A DNA stretch of 64,000 nucleotides from Phaeobacter gallaeciensis DSM 26640 (GTDB lineage: Bacteria > Pseudomonadota > Alphaproteobacteria > Rhodobacterales > Rhodobacteraceae), in NCBI RefSeq assembly GCF_000511385.1, contig NC_023141.1, forward strand, positions 13,776 through 77,775. The letters are read 5' to 3'. The notes under the pieces were generated by a model. It was not told where the DNA came from and did not search any database. It worked only from the letters and a program-made list of their open reading frames with translations. This document shows, piece after piece, positions 17,532 to 26,384 of this stretch (positions are counted from its first letter, which is position 1; each line of letters starts with the position of its first letter). A program made the position numbers and the translations under genes.

Positions 17532-19376
17532 ATGGGCAAATCCGATTCGTCCAAAAAGGATATTTCAGTCGGCAAGCGCACAGCACAGTCGTCACAGTCA
17601 GCGAGAAAGAAAAAGCTTATTCCTATGAATGCGATGAGCAGAGGTTATTCAGCCCGGTTCACCCCTCCGAGGGCCAAGACCGAGATGCTTCAGATCATCA
17701 CCTTTCTTGAGGAGCTGGGCGACGAGTTGGAGGATACGGTGGAGCTTTCTGCACCGAATCCGAACCTGCGAATGACCTTTCTCTTGCTGCGCGGGCACCT
17801 CGAGGGGCGTGTAGTCACTGCCACCGCTCTGATCGGTGCTAGCCGTGTGCCATACGCCACTGCGAACCGTCGCCTGAAGGAAATGCTCGAGGCGGGCCTG
17901 ATCGAACAGCGCCCTCGCACCAAGACCGGAAAGAGCTTTTCTTTGCACCCGAGCGAAGCGCTGATGGAGCAATGGAAACAGCTTTCGAGCCGCGTTGCCC
18001 GACTGGCTGTTGGCCATTTCGGCGTTAGACATAAGCCGGGCGGCGATACCAGAGATTACTACTTTGGCGAATCCTATATGAGCGCCAAGTCAATCCCACC
18101 GCTTCAGGTTCTGTCTGAACCCCTGAAGCTGGCGGGCGGTTTGCGGGTGCTGGTTCATGGTGACCCAACCTTCATGGTTATGGATAATCTCAAGCGACAG
18201 TTTGAACAGTCAATCGGCGCACAGATTCATCAACGCGCATTTTCCATCGACCGCCTACACGAGGAAGCCGTTCGTAATGCTGAACGCAAGGCAAGTAGGT
18301 ATGACATTATCGCGGTGGACCTCCCCTGGGTTGGCGAATTTGCAGAGCGCCAAATTCTGATGCCTCTGGACGACGCGATGGATGTTGCGCGTCTCGACCC
18401 TGCCGATTTTCACACCGCTGGCTGGCAGGCTGCGCATTGGGGCGGTAGGCCCTATGGCGTGCCAGCGCAGACAACGCCGGAGCTTCTGTTCTACCGCAAG
18501 GATCTGTTTGCGGCAGCCGGGTTGGAGCCGCCAGCGACGACCGACGCGCTTTTGGCTGCGGCAAAGGCTTTGCACGATCCCCAAAGCGGCCAACACGGAA
18601 TTGCCTGGAATGCTGCGCGTGGGACAGCTCTTGGACATACTGTTCTGATGACGCTTGCCGACTTCGGCCAGCCGGTCTTCGATCTGCCACCTATCGCAGG
18701 CGGCTTTGCCACGGACCATCTGGCGGACGGACACTATAAAGTCACGATCGACACCGATGAAGGCCTGCGCGCCGCTGAATTTTTGCTGGAACTTCTAAAG
18801 TACTCACCACCCGATATCTTGTCGATGTCTTGGTATGAACGCGTGCGACCCTACGCGGCGGGCCGTATCGCAATGGCTTATGGCTATACGCTGCTCGCCC
18901 CGTATTTCGAACTGGACGAGGACTCACCCGCTAACGGACAGACGGGCTATCTGCCTCATCCCGCAGGACCCGGTGCCAGCCCGATTGCGCCTGTTGGCGG
19001 CTATATCATGGGCATTCCTGCCAATCTGCCGCCCGACCGTGTGCCCGCGGCCGTGGAGGCGCTGCGCGTCTTTACCTCTCCCGAGGCACAGAAACTCTAC
19101 GTGCAAAACGGCAGCCGGACCAATCCTCGCTACTCGGTAGGCGCTGACCCGGATGTGCGCCGGCTGTCGGCGGTCTTCGAAGCAGTCGATGCAATGTCGT
19201 GGCGCGACGAGCTGCAATTCTGGCCGCGTCCACCTGTGCCTGAGATCGCCGAAATCATCCAGATCTGCGGTGAGGAATTCCACGACATGCTGCGCGGTTT
19301 GATCACACCGTCAGACACATTGCGTCGTGCCCAGGAGCGCGCGGACGCAGTCATCAAAAAACACAGGTCTACGTGA
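17532..19376 (+). CDS. Cytosolic fusion of winged helix-turn-helix and MalE-type solute-binding domain, likely one-component regulator
   Basis: This 614-residue protein starts with a basic tail. A winged helix-turn-helix region follows at about residues 82-140, with the recognition segment VPYATANRRLKEML and wing IEQRPRTKTGKS. Residues 200-600 are a cluster-B extracellular solute-binding protein domain, as in sugar-binding proteins of MalE type. There is no signal peptide, so the binding domain stays in the cytosol and probably senses an imported ligand or metabolite. The ATG at 17532 has GGAGG about 10 nt upstream; a TTG at 17493 is less likely. It is divergent from the importer operon and first in the catabolic operon. 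Regulation of both by ligand binding is inferred. Confidence 0.8.
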   Translation: MGKSDSSKKDISVGKRTAQSSQSARKKKLIPMNAMSRGYSARFTPPRAKTEMLQIITFLEELGDELEDTVELSAPNPNLRMTFLLLRGHLEGRVVTATALIGASRVPYATANRRLKEMLEAGLIEQRPRTKTGKSFSLHPSEALMEQWKQLSSRVARLAVGHFGVRHKPGGDTRDYYFGESYMSAKSIPPLQVLSEPLKLAGGLRVLVHGDPTFMVMDNLKRQFEQSIGAQIHQRAFSIDRLHEEAVRNAERKASRYDIIAVDLPWVGEFAERQILMPLDDAMDVARLDPADFHTAGWQAAHWGGRPYGVPAQTTPELLFYRKDLFAAAGLEPPATTDALLAAAKALHDPQSGQHGIAWNAARGTALGHTVLMTLADFGQPVFDLPPIAGGFATDHLADGHYKVTIDTDEGLRAAEFLLELLKYSPPDILSMSWYERVRPYAAGRIAMAYGYTLLAPYFELDEDSPANGQTGYLPHPAGPGASPIAPVGGYIMGIPANLPPDRVPAAVEALRVFTSPEAQKLYVQNGSRTNPRYSVGADPDVRRLSAVFEAVDAMSWRDELQFWPRPPVPEIAEIIQICGEEFHDMLRGLITPSDTLRRAQERADAVIKKHRST

Positions 19377-19394
19377 CATTAGGAGGAGACAACC

Positions 19395-20204
19395 ATGGAC
19401 CCCAACCGCCTCAAAGGTAAAAACATTCTTATCACCGGTGCCGCCCGCGGCATGGGCCAGGCCAACGCCGAAAGCTTTGCCGCCCAAGGCGCGAATGTCT
19501 GTCTGGGCGATCTAGACGGCGACGAGGCGCAGAAGGTTGCCGATGCGATCAATGCAGCGGGTAACGGCAAGGCGATCGCCGTCAGAATGGATGTCACCAA
19601 GCGCGAAGACAACGCTGCCGCCGTGGCAGCCACGGTAGAGGCCTTCGGGTCGATCAACGTGGGTCTGTTTAATGCCGGTCTGAACAAACCTCGGTTCTTC
19701 ATGGATATAGATGAGGACAACTGGGACATGATCATGAACGTCAACACCAAGGCGATGTGGCTGGGCATGCAGGAAGTGGCCCGCCAGATGATCGCCCAAG
19801 GCCCAATGGACGATCACCCCTACAAGCTGATCAATGTCGGCTCTATTGCGTCGAAAAAACCGCTGGTTGATGTGACGGTCTACTGCACCTCCAAATACGG
19901 CTGCCTGGCGCTGACGGAGTGTGGCGCTCTGGGGCTGGCAGAGCACAATATCACAGTTAATGGCTATGCGCCGGGCGTGGTGGTCACACCGCTGTGGGAA
20001 CAGCTGGATAAGGATCTGGTCGAGATCGGCTTTAAGGAGCGCGAAGGCCAAGCCTATGAAGACATCGTCGACAGCGCCCTTGTGATCAAGCGCGTGTCCT
20101 ACCCGAAAGATATCGTGGGCACCGCGTCTTTCCTCGCCTCTGACGACAGCGATTACATGACCGGTCAGATGATCTCAATCGATGGCGGTTGGGCCACGAC
20201 GTAA
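19395..20204 (+). CDS. Short-chain dehydrogenase/reductase, butanediol/polyol dehydrogenase-like
   Basis: This 269-residue SDR has TGAARGMG from residue 16, FNAG near 93, YCTSKYG near 164, and YMTGQMISIDGG at the end. The GVVVTPLWEQLD segment resembles acetoin reductases and sugar-alcohol dehydrogenases. It begins 18 nt after the regulator stop with an AGGAGGAG ribosome-binding site. It is homologous to the SDR at 15482. In the context of the 2-oxoacid dehydrogenase genes it probably oxidises a hydroxyl of the substrate to a ketone. The substrate is unknown. Confidence 0.9.
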   Translation: MDPNRLKGKNILITGAARGMGQANAESFAAQGANVCLGDLDGDEAQKVADAINAAGNGKAIAVRMDVTKREDNAAAVAATVEAFGSINVGLFNAGLNKPRFFMDIDEDNWDMIMNVNTKAMWLGMQEVARQMIAQGPMDDHPYKLINVGSIASKKPLVDVTVYCTSKYGCLALTECGALGLAEHNITVNGYAPGVVVTPLWEQLDKDLVEIGFKEREGQAYEDIVDSALVIKRVSYPKDIVGTASFLASDDSDYMTGQMISIDGGWATT

Positions 20205-20269
20205 CACGCTGAAACAACAATTTTCACCATTGAAACGGGTGCCAACACACGCACCCGAAGGAGAACAAC

Positions 20270-21568
20270 ATGTCTCGTGCATTGACACCGAACGTCCTCA
20301 TGCCGCAAGACCTTGAACCCAACTGGCGTTGGGAGGGCAAAATTCCTGCCTGGGGGCACAATTCCGTCGACTTTGAGCGCCGGATCGACCACGATCGCCT
20401 CCGCCGCTATCGCCTGAGCCGCACACGCCAAGCGCTTAAGAACAGCGACGCAGGTTCGCTGCTGCTCTTTGACGTCAACAACATCCGCTACACCACGGCC
20501 ACCAAGATCGGCGAGTGGGAACGTGACAAGATGTGCCGCTTTGCCCTGATCACGGGCGATGACGCGCCGCACGTCTGGGATTTTGGTTCGGCTGCGGTGC
20601 ACCACCGCAAATATTCGGACTGGCTGGTGCCGGAAAACTGCCACGCCGGCGTTGTCGGTATGCGCGGCACGATCCCGCCCAGCTTTGGCCTGATGAAGAA
20701 ATACGCCCAGGATATCGCGGGTCTGATCGAAGATGCGGGCATGAAGGGAATGCCAGTTGGCGTGGACTATGCCGAAACAGCGATGTTCGAAGCGCTGAAA
20801 GAAGCTGGCCTAAATGTGGTGGATGGACAGCAGATCATGCTGAGCGCGCGCGAGATTAAGAACTGGGACGAAATTCAGCTGCTCACGCAGGCCGCCTCTA
20901 TGGTCGATGGTGTTTATCATATGATTTACGAAGAGCTGAAACCCGGCGTGCGTGAGAACGAGATCGTCGCGATGTCGAACAAGCTGCTCTATGAGTGGGG
21001 CTCGGACGATGTGGAAGCGATCAACGCGATTTCCGGTGAGCGCTGCAACCCGCATCCGCACAACTTTACCGACCGTCAGTTCCGCCCCGGCGACCAGGCA
21101 TTTTTTGATATTCTTCAGTCGTACCAGGGCTATCGCACCTGCTACTACCGGACGTTCAATATCGGCATGTCGACCCCGTCGCAACAGGACGCTTATGTCA
21201 AGGCGCGCGAATGGATTGATGCCTCGATTGCGGCGATCAAGCCGGGCGTAACCACTGATCAGGTTGCCAAGCTTTGGCCCAAAGCCGAAGAATTCGGGTT
21301 CCCGGATGAGTTGTCGGCCTTTGGCCTGCAATTCGGCCATGGCCTGGGCCTTGCGCTGCACGAGCGCCCGATCATCAGCCGCGCAGTCTCGCTCGACAAT
21401 CCGATGGAAATCCAGACCGGCATGGTCTTTGCGCTGGAAACCTACTGTCCGGCATCGGATGGCTATTCCGCCGCACGTATCGAAGAAGAAGTTGTCGTGA
21501 CCGACACCGGTTGTGAAGTGATTTCGCTCTTCCCGGCGCAGGAACTGCCCATCGCCAACCGCTACTGA
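20270..21568 (+). CDS. M24 (pita-bread) family hydrolase with altered metal site
   Basis: This 432-residue protein has an N-terminal creatinase/prolidase-like domain and a C-terminal M24 domain. The usual five metal ligands can be traced. The first Asp (D280 in FFDILQ), His (H357 in FGHGLGLALHE), Glu (E390 in FALE) and Glu (E405 in RIEEE) are present. The second Asp, expected 11 residues after the first in GYxxD, is replaced by C291. The protein may be a metal-independent hydrolase like creatinase, or use a changed metal site. I considered the DMSP lyase DddP, which is also M24-like, but its paired Asp ligands are absent. The role in this operon is unknown. Confidence 0.75.
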   Translation: MSRALTPNVLMPQDLEPNWRWEGKIPAWGHNSVDFERRIDHDRLRRYRLSRTRQALKNSDAGSLLLFDVNNIRYTTATKIGEWERDKMCRFALITGDDAPHVWDFGSAAVHHRKYSDWLVPENCHAGVVGMRGTIPPSFGLMKKYAQDIAGLIEDAGMKGMPVGVDYAETAMFEALKEAGLNVVDGQQIMLSAREIKNWDEIQLLTQAASMVDGVYHMIYEELKPGVRENEIVAMSNKLLYEWGSDDVEAINAISGERCNPHPHNFTDRQFRPGDQAFFDILQSYQGYRTCYYRTFNIGMSTPSQQDAYVKAREWIDASIAAIKPGVTTDQVAKLWPKAEEFGFPDELSAFGLQFGHGLGLALHERPIISRAVSLDNPMEIQTGMVFALETYCPASDGYSAARIEEEVVVTDTGCEVISLFPAQELPIANRY

Positions 21569-21641
21569 CCGGCGACAATGCTCCGCCTTGCGTTTTCTCC
21601 CGGCGCAAGGCGGAGACGAGCCCATCGCCCACGAGGACATC

Positions 21642-22637
21642 ATGGTCAAAACAAAGACAAACACAGAAGACTACTTGCGAATGTACCGCCAGATGGTCCG
21701 CATCCGCACCTTCGAGGACAACGCCAACCAGCTGTATCTCTCCGCCAAAATGCCGGGTCTGACCCATATGTATTCGGGCGAAGAAGCTGTTGCCGTGGGT
21801 ATTTGCGAAGCGCTGAAAGTGACGGACAAGATAACGTCGACACACCGCGGCCACGGCCATTGCGTCGCCAAGGGCGCCGAGTTCAAAGAGATGTTTTGCG
21901 AACTTCTAGGCAAGGAAGAAGGGTACTGCCGCGGCAAGGGCGGCTCAATGCATATTGCCGACCAGTCCAACGGCAACCTGGGGGCCAACGCCATCGTTGG
22001 CGGGTCGATGGGTATCGCGACTGGCTCGGCCTTTACAGCCAAGCTTTTGGGCAAGGACGACGTCACCGTCTGCTTCTTTGGCGACGGGGCCACGGCGCAG
22101 GGGCTGATGTACGAGGTCATGAACATGGCCGCGCTTTGGAAGTTGCCAGTCATCTACGCCTGCGAAAACAACGGCTATTCCGAATACACCAAGACCGAGG
22201 AAATCGCCGCGGGTTCAATCACAGCCCGCGCAGAGGCCTTTGGCATCGAGGCGCATCAGGTCGATGGGCAGGATGTGCTGGCCGTTAACGAATTGACACA
22301 GGACCTTGTTGCACGCGCCCGTAGGGGCGAAGGGCCGTTCTTTATGGAACTTATGACGTACCGCTATCACGGTCACCATGTGGGCGACATCAACCGCGAA
22401 TACTACCGATCCAAGGAAGAAGAGCAGGATTGGAAGGAAAACCGCGATCCGATCATCAAATTCCGCAGCTGGCTCGTCGAGCAGGGCATTGCGACTGAGG
22501 ATGAGATCGAAGCGATGAATGCGGATGTCAAGAAAGACGCAGAAGTGGCTGTCGCCTACGCCGAAGCCGCGCCTTACCCCGACGAGACCGAAGTCGACAT
22601 GCACGTCTTTACTGACATCAAACACGCGCTGGCCTGA
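21642..22637 (+). CDS. 2-oxoacid (acetoin/pyruvate-type) dehydrogenase E1 alpha subunit
   Basis: This 331-residue protein is a thiamine-diphosphate E1 alpha subunit. The TPP motif runs from GDGATAQG near residue 147 to ENNGYSEYT. GHGHCVAKGA and GRGKGGSMH-like CRGKGGSMHIAD segments are conserved in pyruvate and acetoin dehydrogenases. I chose the ATG at 21642, which has an upstream GAGG and gives the usual family start; upstream in-frame codons would add a non-conserved leader. It forms an alpha2-beta2 E1 with the next gene and decarboxylates a 2-oxoacid or cleaves an acetoin-like ketol. Confidence 0.92.
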   Translation: MVKTKTNTEDYLRMYRQMVRIRTFEDNANQLYLSAKMPGLTHMYSGEEAVAVGICEALKVTDKITSTHRGHGHCVAKGAEFKEMFCELLGKEEGYCRGKGGSMHIADQSNGNLGANAIVGGSMGIATGSAFTAKLLGKDDVTVCFFGDGATAQGLMYEVMNMAALWKLPVIYACENNGYSEYTKTEEIAAGSITARAEAFGIEAHQVDGQDVLAVNELTQDLVARARRGEGPFFMELMTYRYHGHHVGDINREYYRSKEEEQDWKENRDPIIKFRSWLVEQGIATEDEIEAMNADVKKDAEVAVAYAEAAPYPDETEVDMHVFTDIKHALA

Positions 22638-22647
22638 GGAGAAAGAC

Positions 22648-23643
22648 ATGCGAGAGATTACTCTGTCCCAAGCGGTTAACGAAGCCCTGGCCGAAGAAAT
22701 GCGCCGCGATGAAACCGTGTTTATCATCGGCGAAGATGTCGCCGAGGCCGGAACGCCCTTCAAGGTCCTCAGCGGTCTTGTCGAGGAATTCGGCACCGAG
22801 CGCGTCGTCGATACGCCTATTGCCGAACCCGGTTTCATGGGCCTCGCTGTTGGTGCCGCAATGACGGGCACACGCCCCGTTGTGGACCTGATGTTCGGTG
22901 ATTTCATCTACCTGATCATGGATCAGCTCTGCAATCAGGCAGCCAAGACGCACTACATGTCTGGCGGCAAAATGAGCGCACCTTTGGTTCTACGCACCAA
23001 CATGGGTGCAACTCGCCGCTCAGCCGCGCAGCACTCGCAATCGCTGCACGCGCTTGTCGCCCATATCCCAGGTCTCAAGGTTGCAATGCCGTCCTCTGCC
23101 TACGAAGCCAAGGGCCTGATGAAAACTGCAATCCGTGACAACAACCCGGTCGTGATCTTCGAAGACAAGCTGATGTATAACGACAAGGCCCCCGTTCCCG
23201 AGGAGGAATTCCTGATCCCCTTCGGAGAGGCCAACATCAAGCGAGAGGGCCGCGACATCACACTGATCGCGACGTCCTCGATGGTGCAGGTGTGCGAAGC
23301 GGCAGCCGAAATCCTTGCCAAAGAAGGCATCGACGCCGAGGTTATCGACCCGCGCACGATTGTGCCGTTGGACGAAGAGACCCTTATCGCATCGGCCAAG
23401 AAAACCTCCCGCGTGATCGTGGTGGACGAAGGGCACCAAAGCTATGGCATCACGGGCGAAATCGCGGGCCGGATCAACGAAAAGGCGTTCTATCATCTCG
23501 ACGCACCGGTGGTGCGGATGGGCGCGATGGATGTGCCCGTGCCGTTCTCGCCCGCGCTCGAAGACATCACGGTGCCGACGCCCGAAGCCGTAGCAGAAAA
23601 CGCGCGCAAGCTCATGTCGGGGGAGATGATTCATGCCGCATGA
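22648..23643 (+). CDS. 2-oxoacid (acetoin/pyruvate-type) dehydrogenase E1 beta subunit
   Basis: This 331-residue protein has the transketolase-like pyrimidine-binding domain (start REITLSQAVNEALAEEM, then GEDVAEAGTPFKV) and the C-terminal transketolase domain (IDPRTIVPLDEETL). The ATG at 22648 is preceded by GAGGAGA and lies 10 nt after the E1 alpha stop. It completes the E1 heterotetramer. Its 3' end overlaps the E2-like gene by 11 nt. Confidence 0.93.
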   Translation: MREITLSQAVNEALAEEMRRDETVFIIGEDVAEAGTPFKVLSGLVEEFGTERVVDTPIAEPGFMGLAVGAAMTGTRPVVDLMFGDFIYLIMDQLCNQAAKTHYMSGGKMSAPLVLRTNMGATRRSAAQHSQSLHALVAHIPGLKVAMPSSAYEAKGLMKTAIRDNNPVVIFEDKLMYNDKAPVPEEEFLIPFGEANIKREGRDITLIATSSMVQVCEAAAEILAKEGIDAEVIDPRTIVPLDEETLIASAKKTSRVIVVDEGHQSYGITGEIAGRINEKAFYHLDAPVVRMGAMDVPVPFSPALEDITVPTPEAVAENARKLMSGEMIHAA

Positions 23644-24928
23644 GGTCATCATGCCCGCATTGGGCATGGCGCAAGTCACAGGCAAGATTGTCAGTTGGCT
23701 CAAGTCGTCTGGTGATCCTGTGAAAACCGGTGACGCGCTGTTCGAGGTGGAAACCGATAAAGCGACAATGGAGGTTGAATCCCCCGCCGACGGCTACCTG
23801 ACAGACGTGCAGGCCGAGGCAGGGACCGATGTCCCCGTGGGCAATGTCATCGCTCTTGTGTCCGACACCGCTGAAGGCAGCGGCAAGGTTGTGCAACCCC
23901 CTGCCAAAGCAAACGGCGGCGATGACGCACCGCTGCCAGACGGCAAGGCTGTCATAATGCCCGCACTTGGCATGGCACAGGACACTGGCGTGATTGTCGC
24001 TTGGCACAAGGGACTGGGCGACGCCGTGGCCGCCGACGATATCCTGTTCGAAGTGGAGACGGACAAGGCCACCATGGAGGTTGAGGCAGGCGCCGATGGC
24101 TTCGTGGCAGCATTGCTTGCCGAGGAAACCGAAGCCGCACCTGTCGGCGATACGATTGCGATCATATCTGCCGAAAAACCTGCCAATCCCGTGCAGCGCA
24201 GCGTTGCGGATGGTGGCGCAACAAAACCGGCTGCATCTCCGCATCCGGCCCCCACAGCAAAGGACGAACCCAATCCTGCGCCAGGGAAGGCGCCCAAAGC
24301 GCAGGTTGCCACATCCCCTGATGGTCGTATCCTCGCCTCCCCCAAGGCGCGGCGGTTGGCGCTGGAACAGGGGCTGGACCTGAACACACTGGTGATGGCC
24401 GGACACCCCCAACCCTTTCATGTTGCGGATCTGGAAGTCCTCAGGGCGCTGCCCGCAGAGACTGTCGGTCACACAGCCACATCTTCGCGTCGCCTGACCG
24501 CTGACCTGCCTAACGATGGCTTTGGTGCGTTTGCCACATGGGCTGCCGAAAACACCGACCTGAAAGACGCAAATGCCCTACTCGCTGGCCTTGCCATCGC
24601 AAGCCTTGGTCGCGATACAGCGACGATTGTCGTCGAAAGCTTTGGGCATTGCCGCGTCTACACGGCTCCTGCTGGCCCGCTCAGCACCATCACCAAGGCC
24701 GAAGACGACAACGCGCCCGATCTCATCCTGCGCGATCTGCGCATGAGCCGCGTCAGCACCGTCGATCTCGGGGCGGAAGACGCGCCGGTCCTCACGCTGA
24801 CACGCGTAATTGGAGGGCTTTCCATCACCCTCGAGTGCGCTGGCCATCACCTTTCGGCCAGTGACGCCGTCAGCCTTCTATCAGAATTCGCAGGTCGCAT
24901 GGAGCAACCGCTCCGCCACCTGCTTTAA
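23633..24928 (+). CDS. Double-lipoyl E2-like subunit with degenerate catalytic domain
   Basis: This 431-residue protein has two lipoyl domains with ETDKATMEV motifs; the lysines to be lipoylated are K43 and K145. A proline/alanine linker and a peripheral-subunit-binding domain follow (ASPKARRLALEQGLDL, about 235-250). The last 150 residues look like a worn acyltransferase domain. Near the end, LSITLECAGHH replaces the family's catalytic DHRxxDG motif, so it is probably not an active transferase. A separate gene at 26385 supplies an intact catalytic domain. The protein would therefore act as a lipoyl carrier and scaffold. Confidence 0.82.
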   Translation: MPHEVIMPALGMAQVTGKIVSWLKSSGDPVKTGDALFEVETDKATMEVESPADGYLTDVQAEAGTDVPVGNVIALVSDTAEGSGKVVQPPAKANGGDDAPLPDGKAVIMPALGMAQDTGVIVAWHKGLGDAVAADDILFEVETDKATMEVEAGADGFVAALLAEETEAAPVGDTIAIISAEKPANPVQRSVADGGATKPAASPHPAPTAKDEPNPAPGKAPKAQVATSPDGRILASPKARRLALEQGLDLNTLVMAGHPQPFHVADLEVLRALPAETVGHTATSSRRLTADLPNDGFGAFATWAAENTDLKDANALLAGLAIASLGRDTATIVVESFGHCRVYTAPAGPLSTITKAEDDNAPDLILRDLRMSRVSTVDLGAEDAPVLTLTRVIGGLSITLECAGHHLSASDAVSLLSEFAGRMEQPLRHLL

Positions 24929-24943
24929 GTCTTGGAGACACCC

Positions 24944-26374
24944 ATGGAATTCACCGATCTCTACATCAACGGCACCTGGACCAAAGGCACCTCGGGCGAG
25001 CGTTTCGACGTCATCAACCCCGCCACCGAAGCGGTCCTTGCCTCTGTCGCCTCTGCCGATATTGCCGATGCAGACGCAGCACTGGATGCCGCCGAAGCCG
25101 CGATGAAAGACTGGGCGGCACGCACGCCGCGCCAGCGCTCTGAAGTCCTGCGCAAAGCGTGGGAGCTGATGACGGCACGGCTTGATGAATTTGCCCATCT
25201 AATCACGCTGGAAAACGGCAAGGCCCGCGCTGATGCACTCGGAGAGGCCACCTATGCCGCCGAGTTCTTTCGCTGGTTCGCAGAAGAAGCCGTGCGTGCC
25301 GATGGAATGATCACGCATGCGCCAGCCTCTGGTGCGCGCATTGTCGTGCAACACAAACCTGCCGGGCTTGCCGTGCTTGTAACACCATGGAACTACCCCG
25401 CCGCAATGGGCACACGCAAGATTGCCCCGGCCCTGGCGGCCGGATGTGGTGTGATCATCAAACCCGCTTCTGAAACGCCACTGACGATGCTGGCCTTGAT
25501 GCCCTTGTTGGAAGAGGCTGGCGTGCCTGCCGGGCTTGTCAATGTTCTGCCATCACGGCGCACGGGCGCTTTGGTCGATCACATCATGCACGATCCCCGC
25601 ATTCGGGTTGTCAGTTTCACCGGTTCAACTGGTGTTGGCCGAAAGCTGCTGAAGGGCGCTGCCGACCAGGTGTTGAAACCAGCGATGGAACTGGGCGGCA
25701 ACGCGCCCGTGGTTGTCTTTGAAGATGCCGATATGGACAATGCCATCGAAGGCACGATGCTGGCGAAAATGCGCAACCTCGGCGAAGCCTGCACCGCTGC
25801 CAACCGCATCTATGTGCACGAAAACATCGTCGATGAATTCACAAAGCGACTTAGCGCACGGATGTCGGCCCTCAAGGTCGGCGACGGCACCGACCCGAGC
25901 GTCGATGTCGGACCGCTGGTCAACGCCGATACGCGCGACAAAGTCGCGGAATTCGTCGCCGACGCCGTGGCTAAGGGTGCAAAAATAGAATGCGGCGGCA
26001 CCCCGCCCGATGGCAAAGGCTTCTACTATCCGCCGACTGTTCTCTCGAACGTGTCCGAAGATGCAGACTGCGTACGCGACGAAATCTTCGGCCCTGTCGC
26101 CGCGATCCAGACCTTCACCGATCAGGACGAGGTCATCAACCGGGCCAATGACACCGAATACGGCCTTGTCGCTTACGTCTTCTCCGAAGACTTCAAGCGT
26201 GCGCTACAGGTCTGTGAACAGCTCGAATACGGTATGGTCGGCTTGAACCGTGGCCTCGTGTCTGACCCCGCCGCGCCCTTTGGAGGCGTCAAACAATCCG
26301 GCCTTGGCCGTGAAGGCGGGCATGAAGGCATGCTTGAGTTCATGGAAACGCAATACATTTCGGCCAGCTGGTAA
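24944..26374 (+). CDS. NAD(P)-dependent aldehyde dehydrogenase (succinate-semialdehyde dehydrogenase-like)
   Basis: This 476-residue enzyme has the aldehyde dehydrogenase core. TPWNYPAAM lies near residue 147, SFTGSTGVGR near 226, the general base in MELGGNAP near 249, and the catalytic cysteine in NLGEACTAANR near 283. Sequence style is closest to succinate-semialdehyde/glycolaldehyde-type enzymes. The ATG at 24944 follows TTGGAG by 7 nt. It sits between the two E2-type genes, so it likely oxidises an aldehyde released in the same pathway, such as the acetaldehyde expected if the complex cleaves a ketol. Confidence 0.92.
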   Translation: MEFTDLYINGTWTKGTSGERFDVINPATEAVLASVASADIADADAALDAAEAAMKDWAARTPRQRSEVLRKAWELMTARLDEFAHLITLENGKARADALGEATYAAEFFRWFAEEAVRADGMITHAPASGARIVVQHKPAGLAVLVTPWNYPAAMGTRKIAPALAAGCGVIIKPASETPLTMLALMPLLEEAGVPAGLVNVLPSRRTGALVDHIMHDPRIRVVSFTGSTGVGRKLLKGAADQVLKPAMELGGNAPVVVFEDADMDNAIEGTMLAKMRNLGEACTAANRIYVHENIVDEFTKRLSARMSALKVGDGTDPSVDVGPLVNADTRDKVAEFVADAVAKGAKIECGGTPPDGKGFYYPPTVLSNVSEDADCVRDEIFGPVAAIQTFTDQDEVINRANDTEYGLVAYVFSEDFKRALQVCEQLEYGMVGLNRGLVSDPAAPFGGVKQSGLGREGGHEGMLEFMETQYISASW

Positions 26375-26384
26375 GGGGGCGGAC

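Noticed and set aside
20270..21568. Assignment of the M24 protein as DMSP lyase DddP
   Set aside because: Both are M24-like, but the paired Asp ligands I recall for DddP are missing here, and the N-terminal sequence differs.
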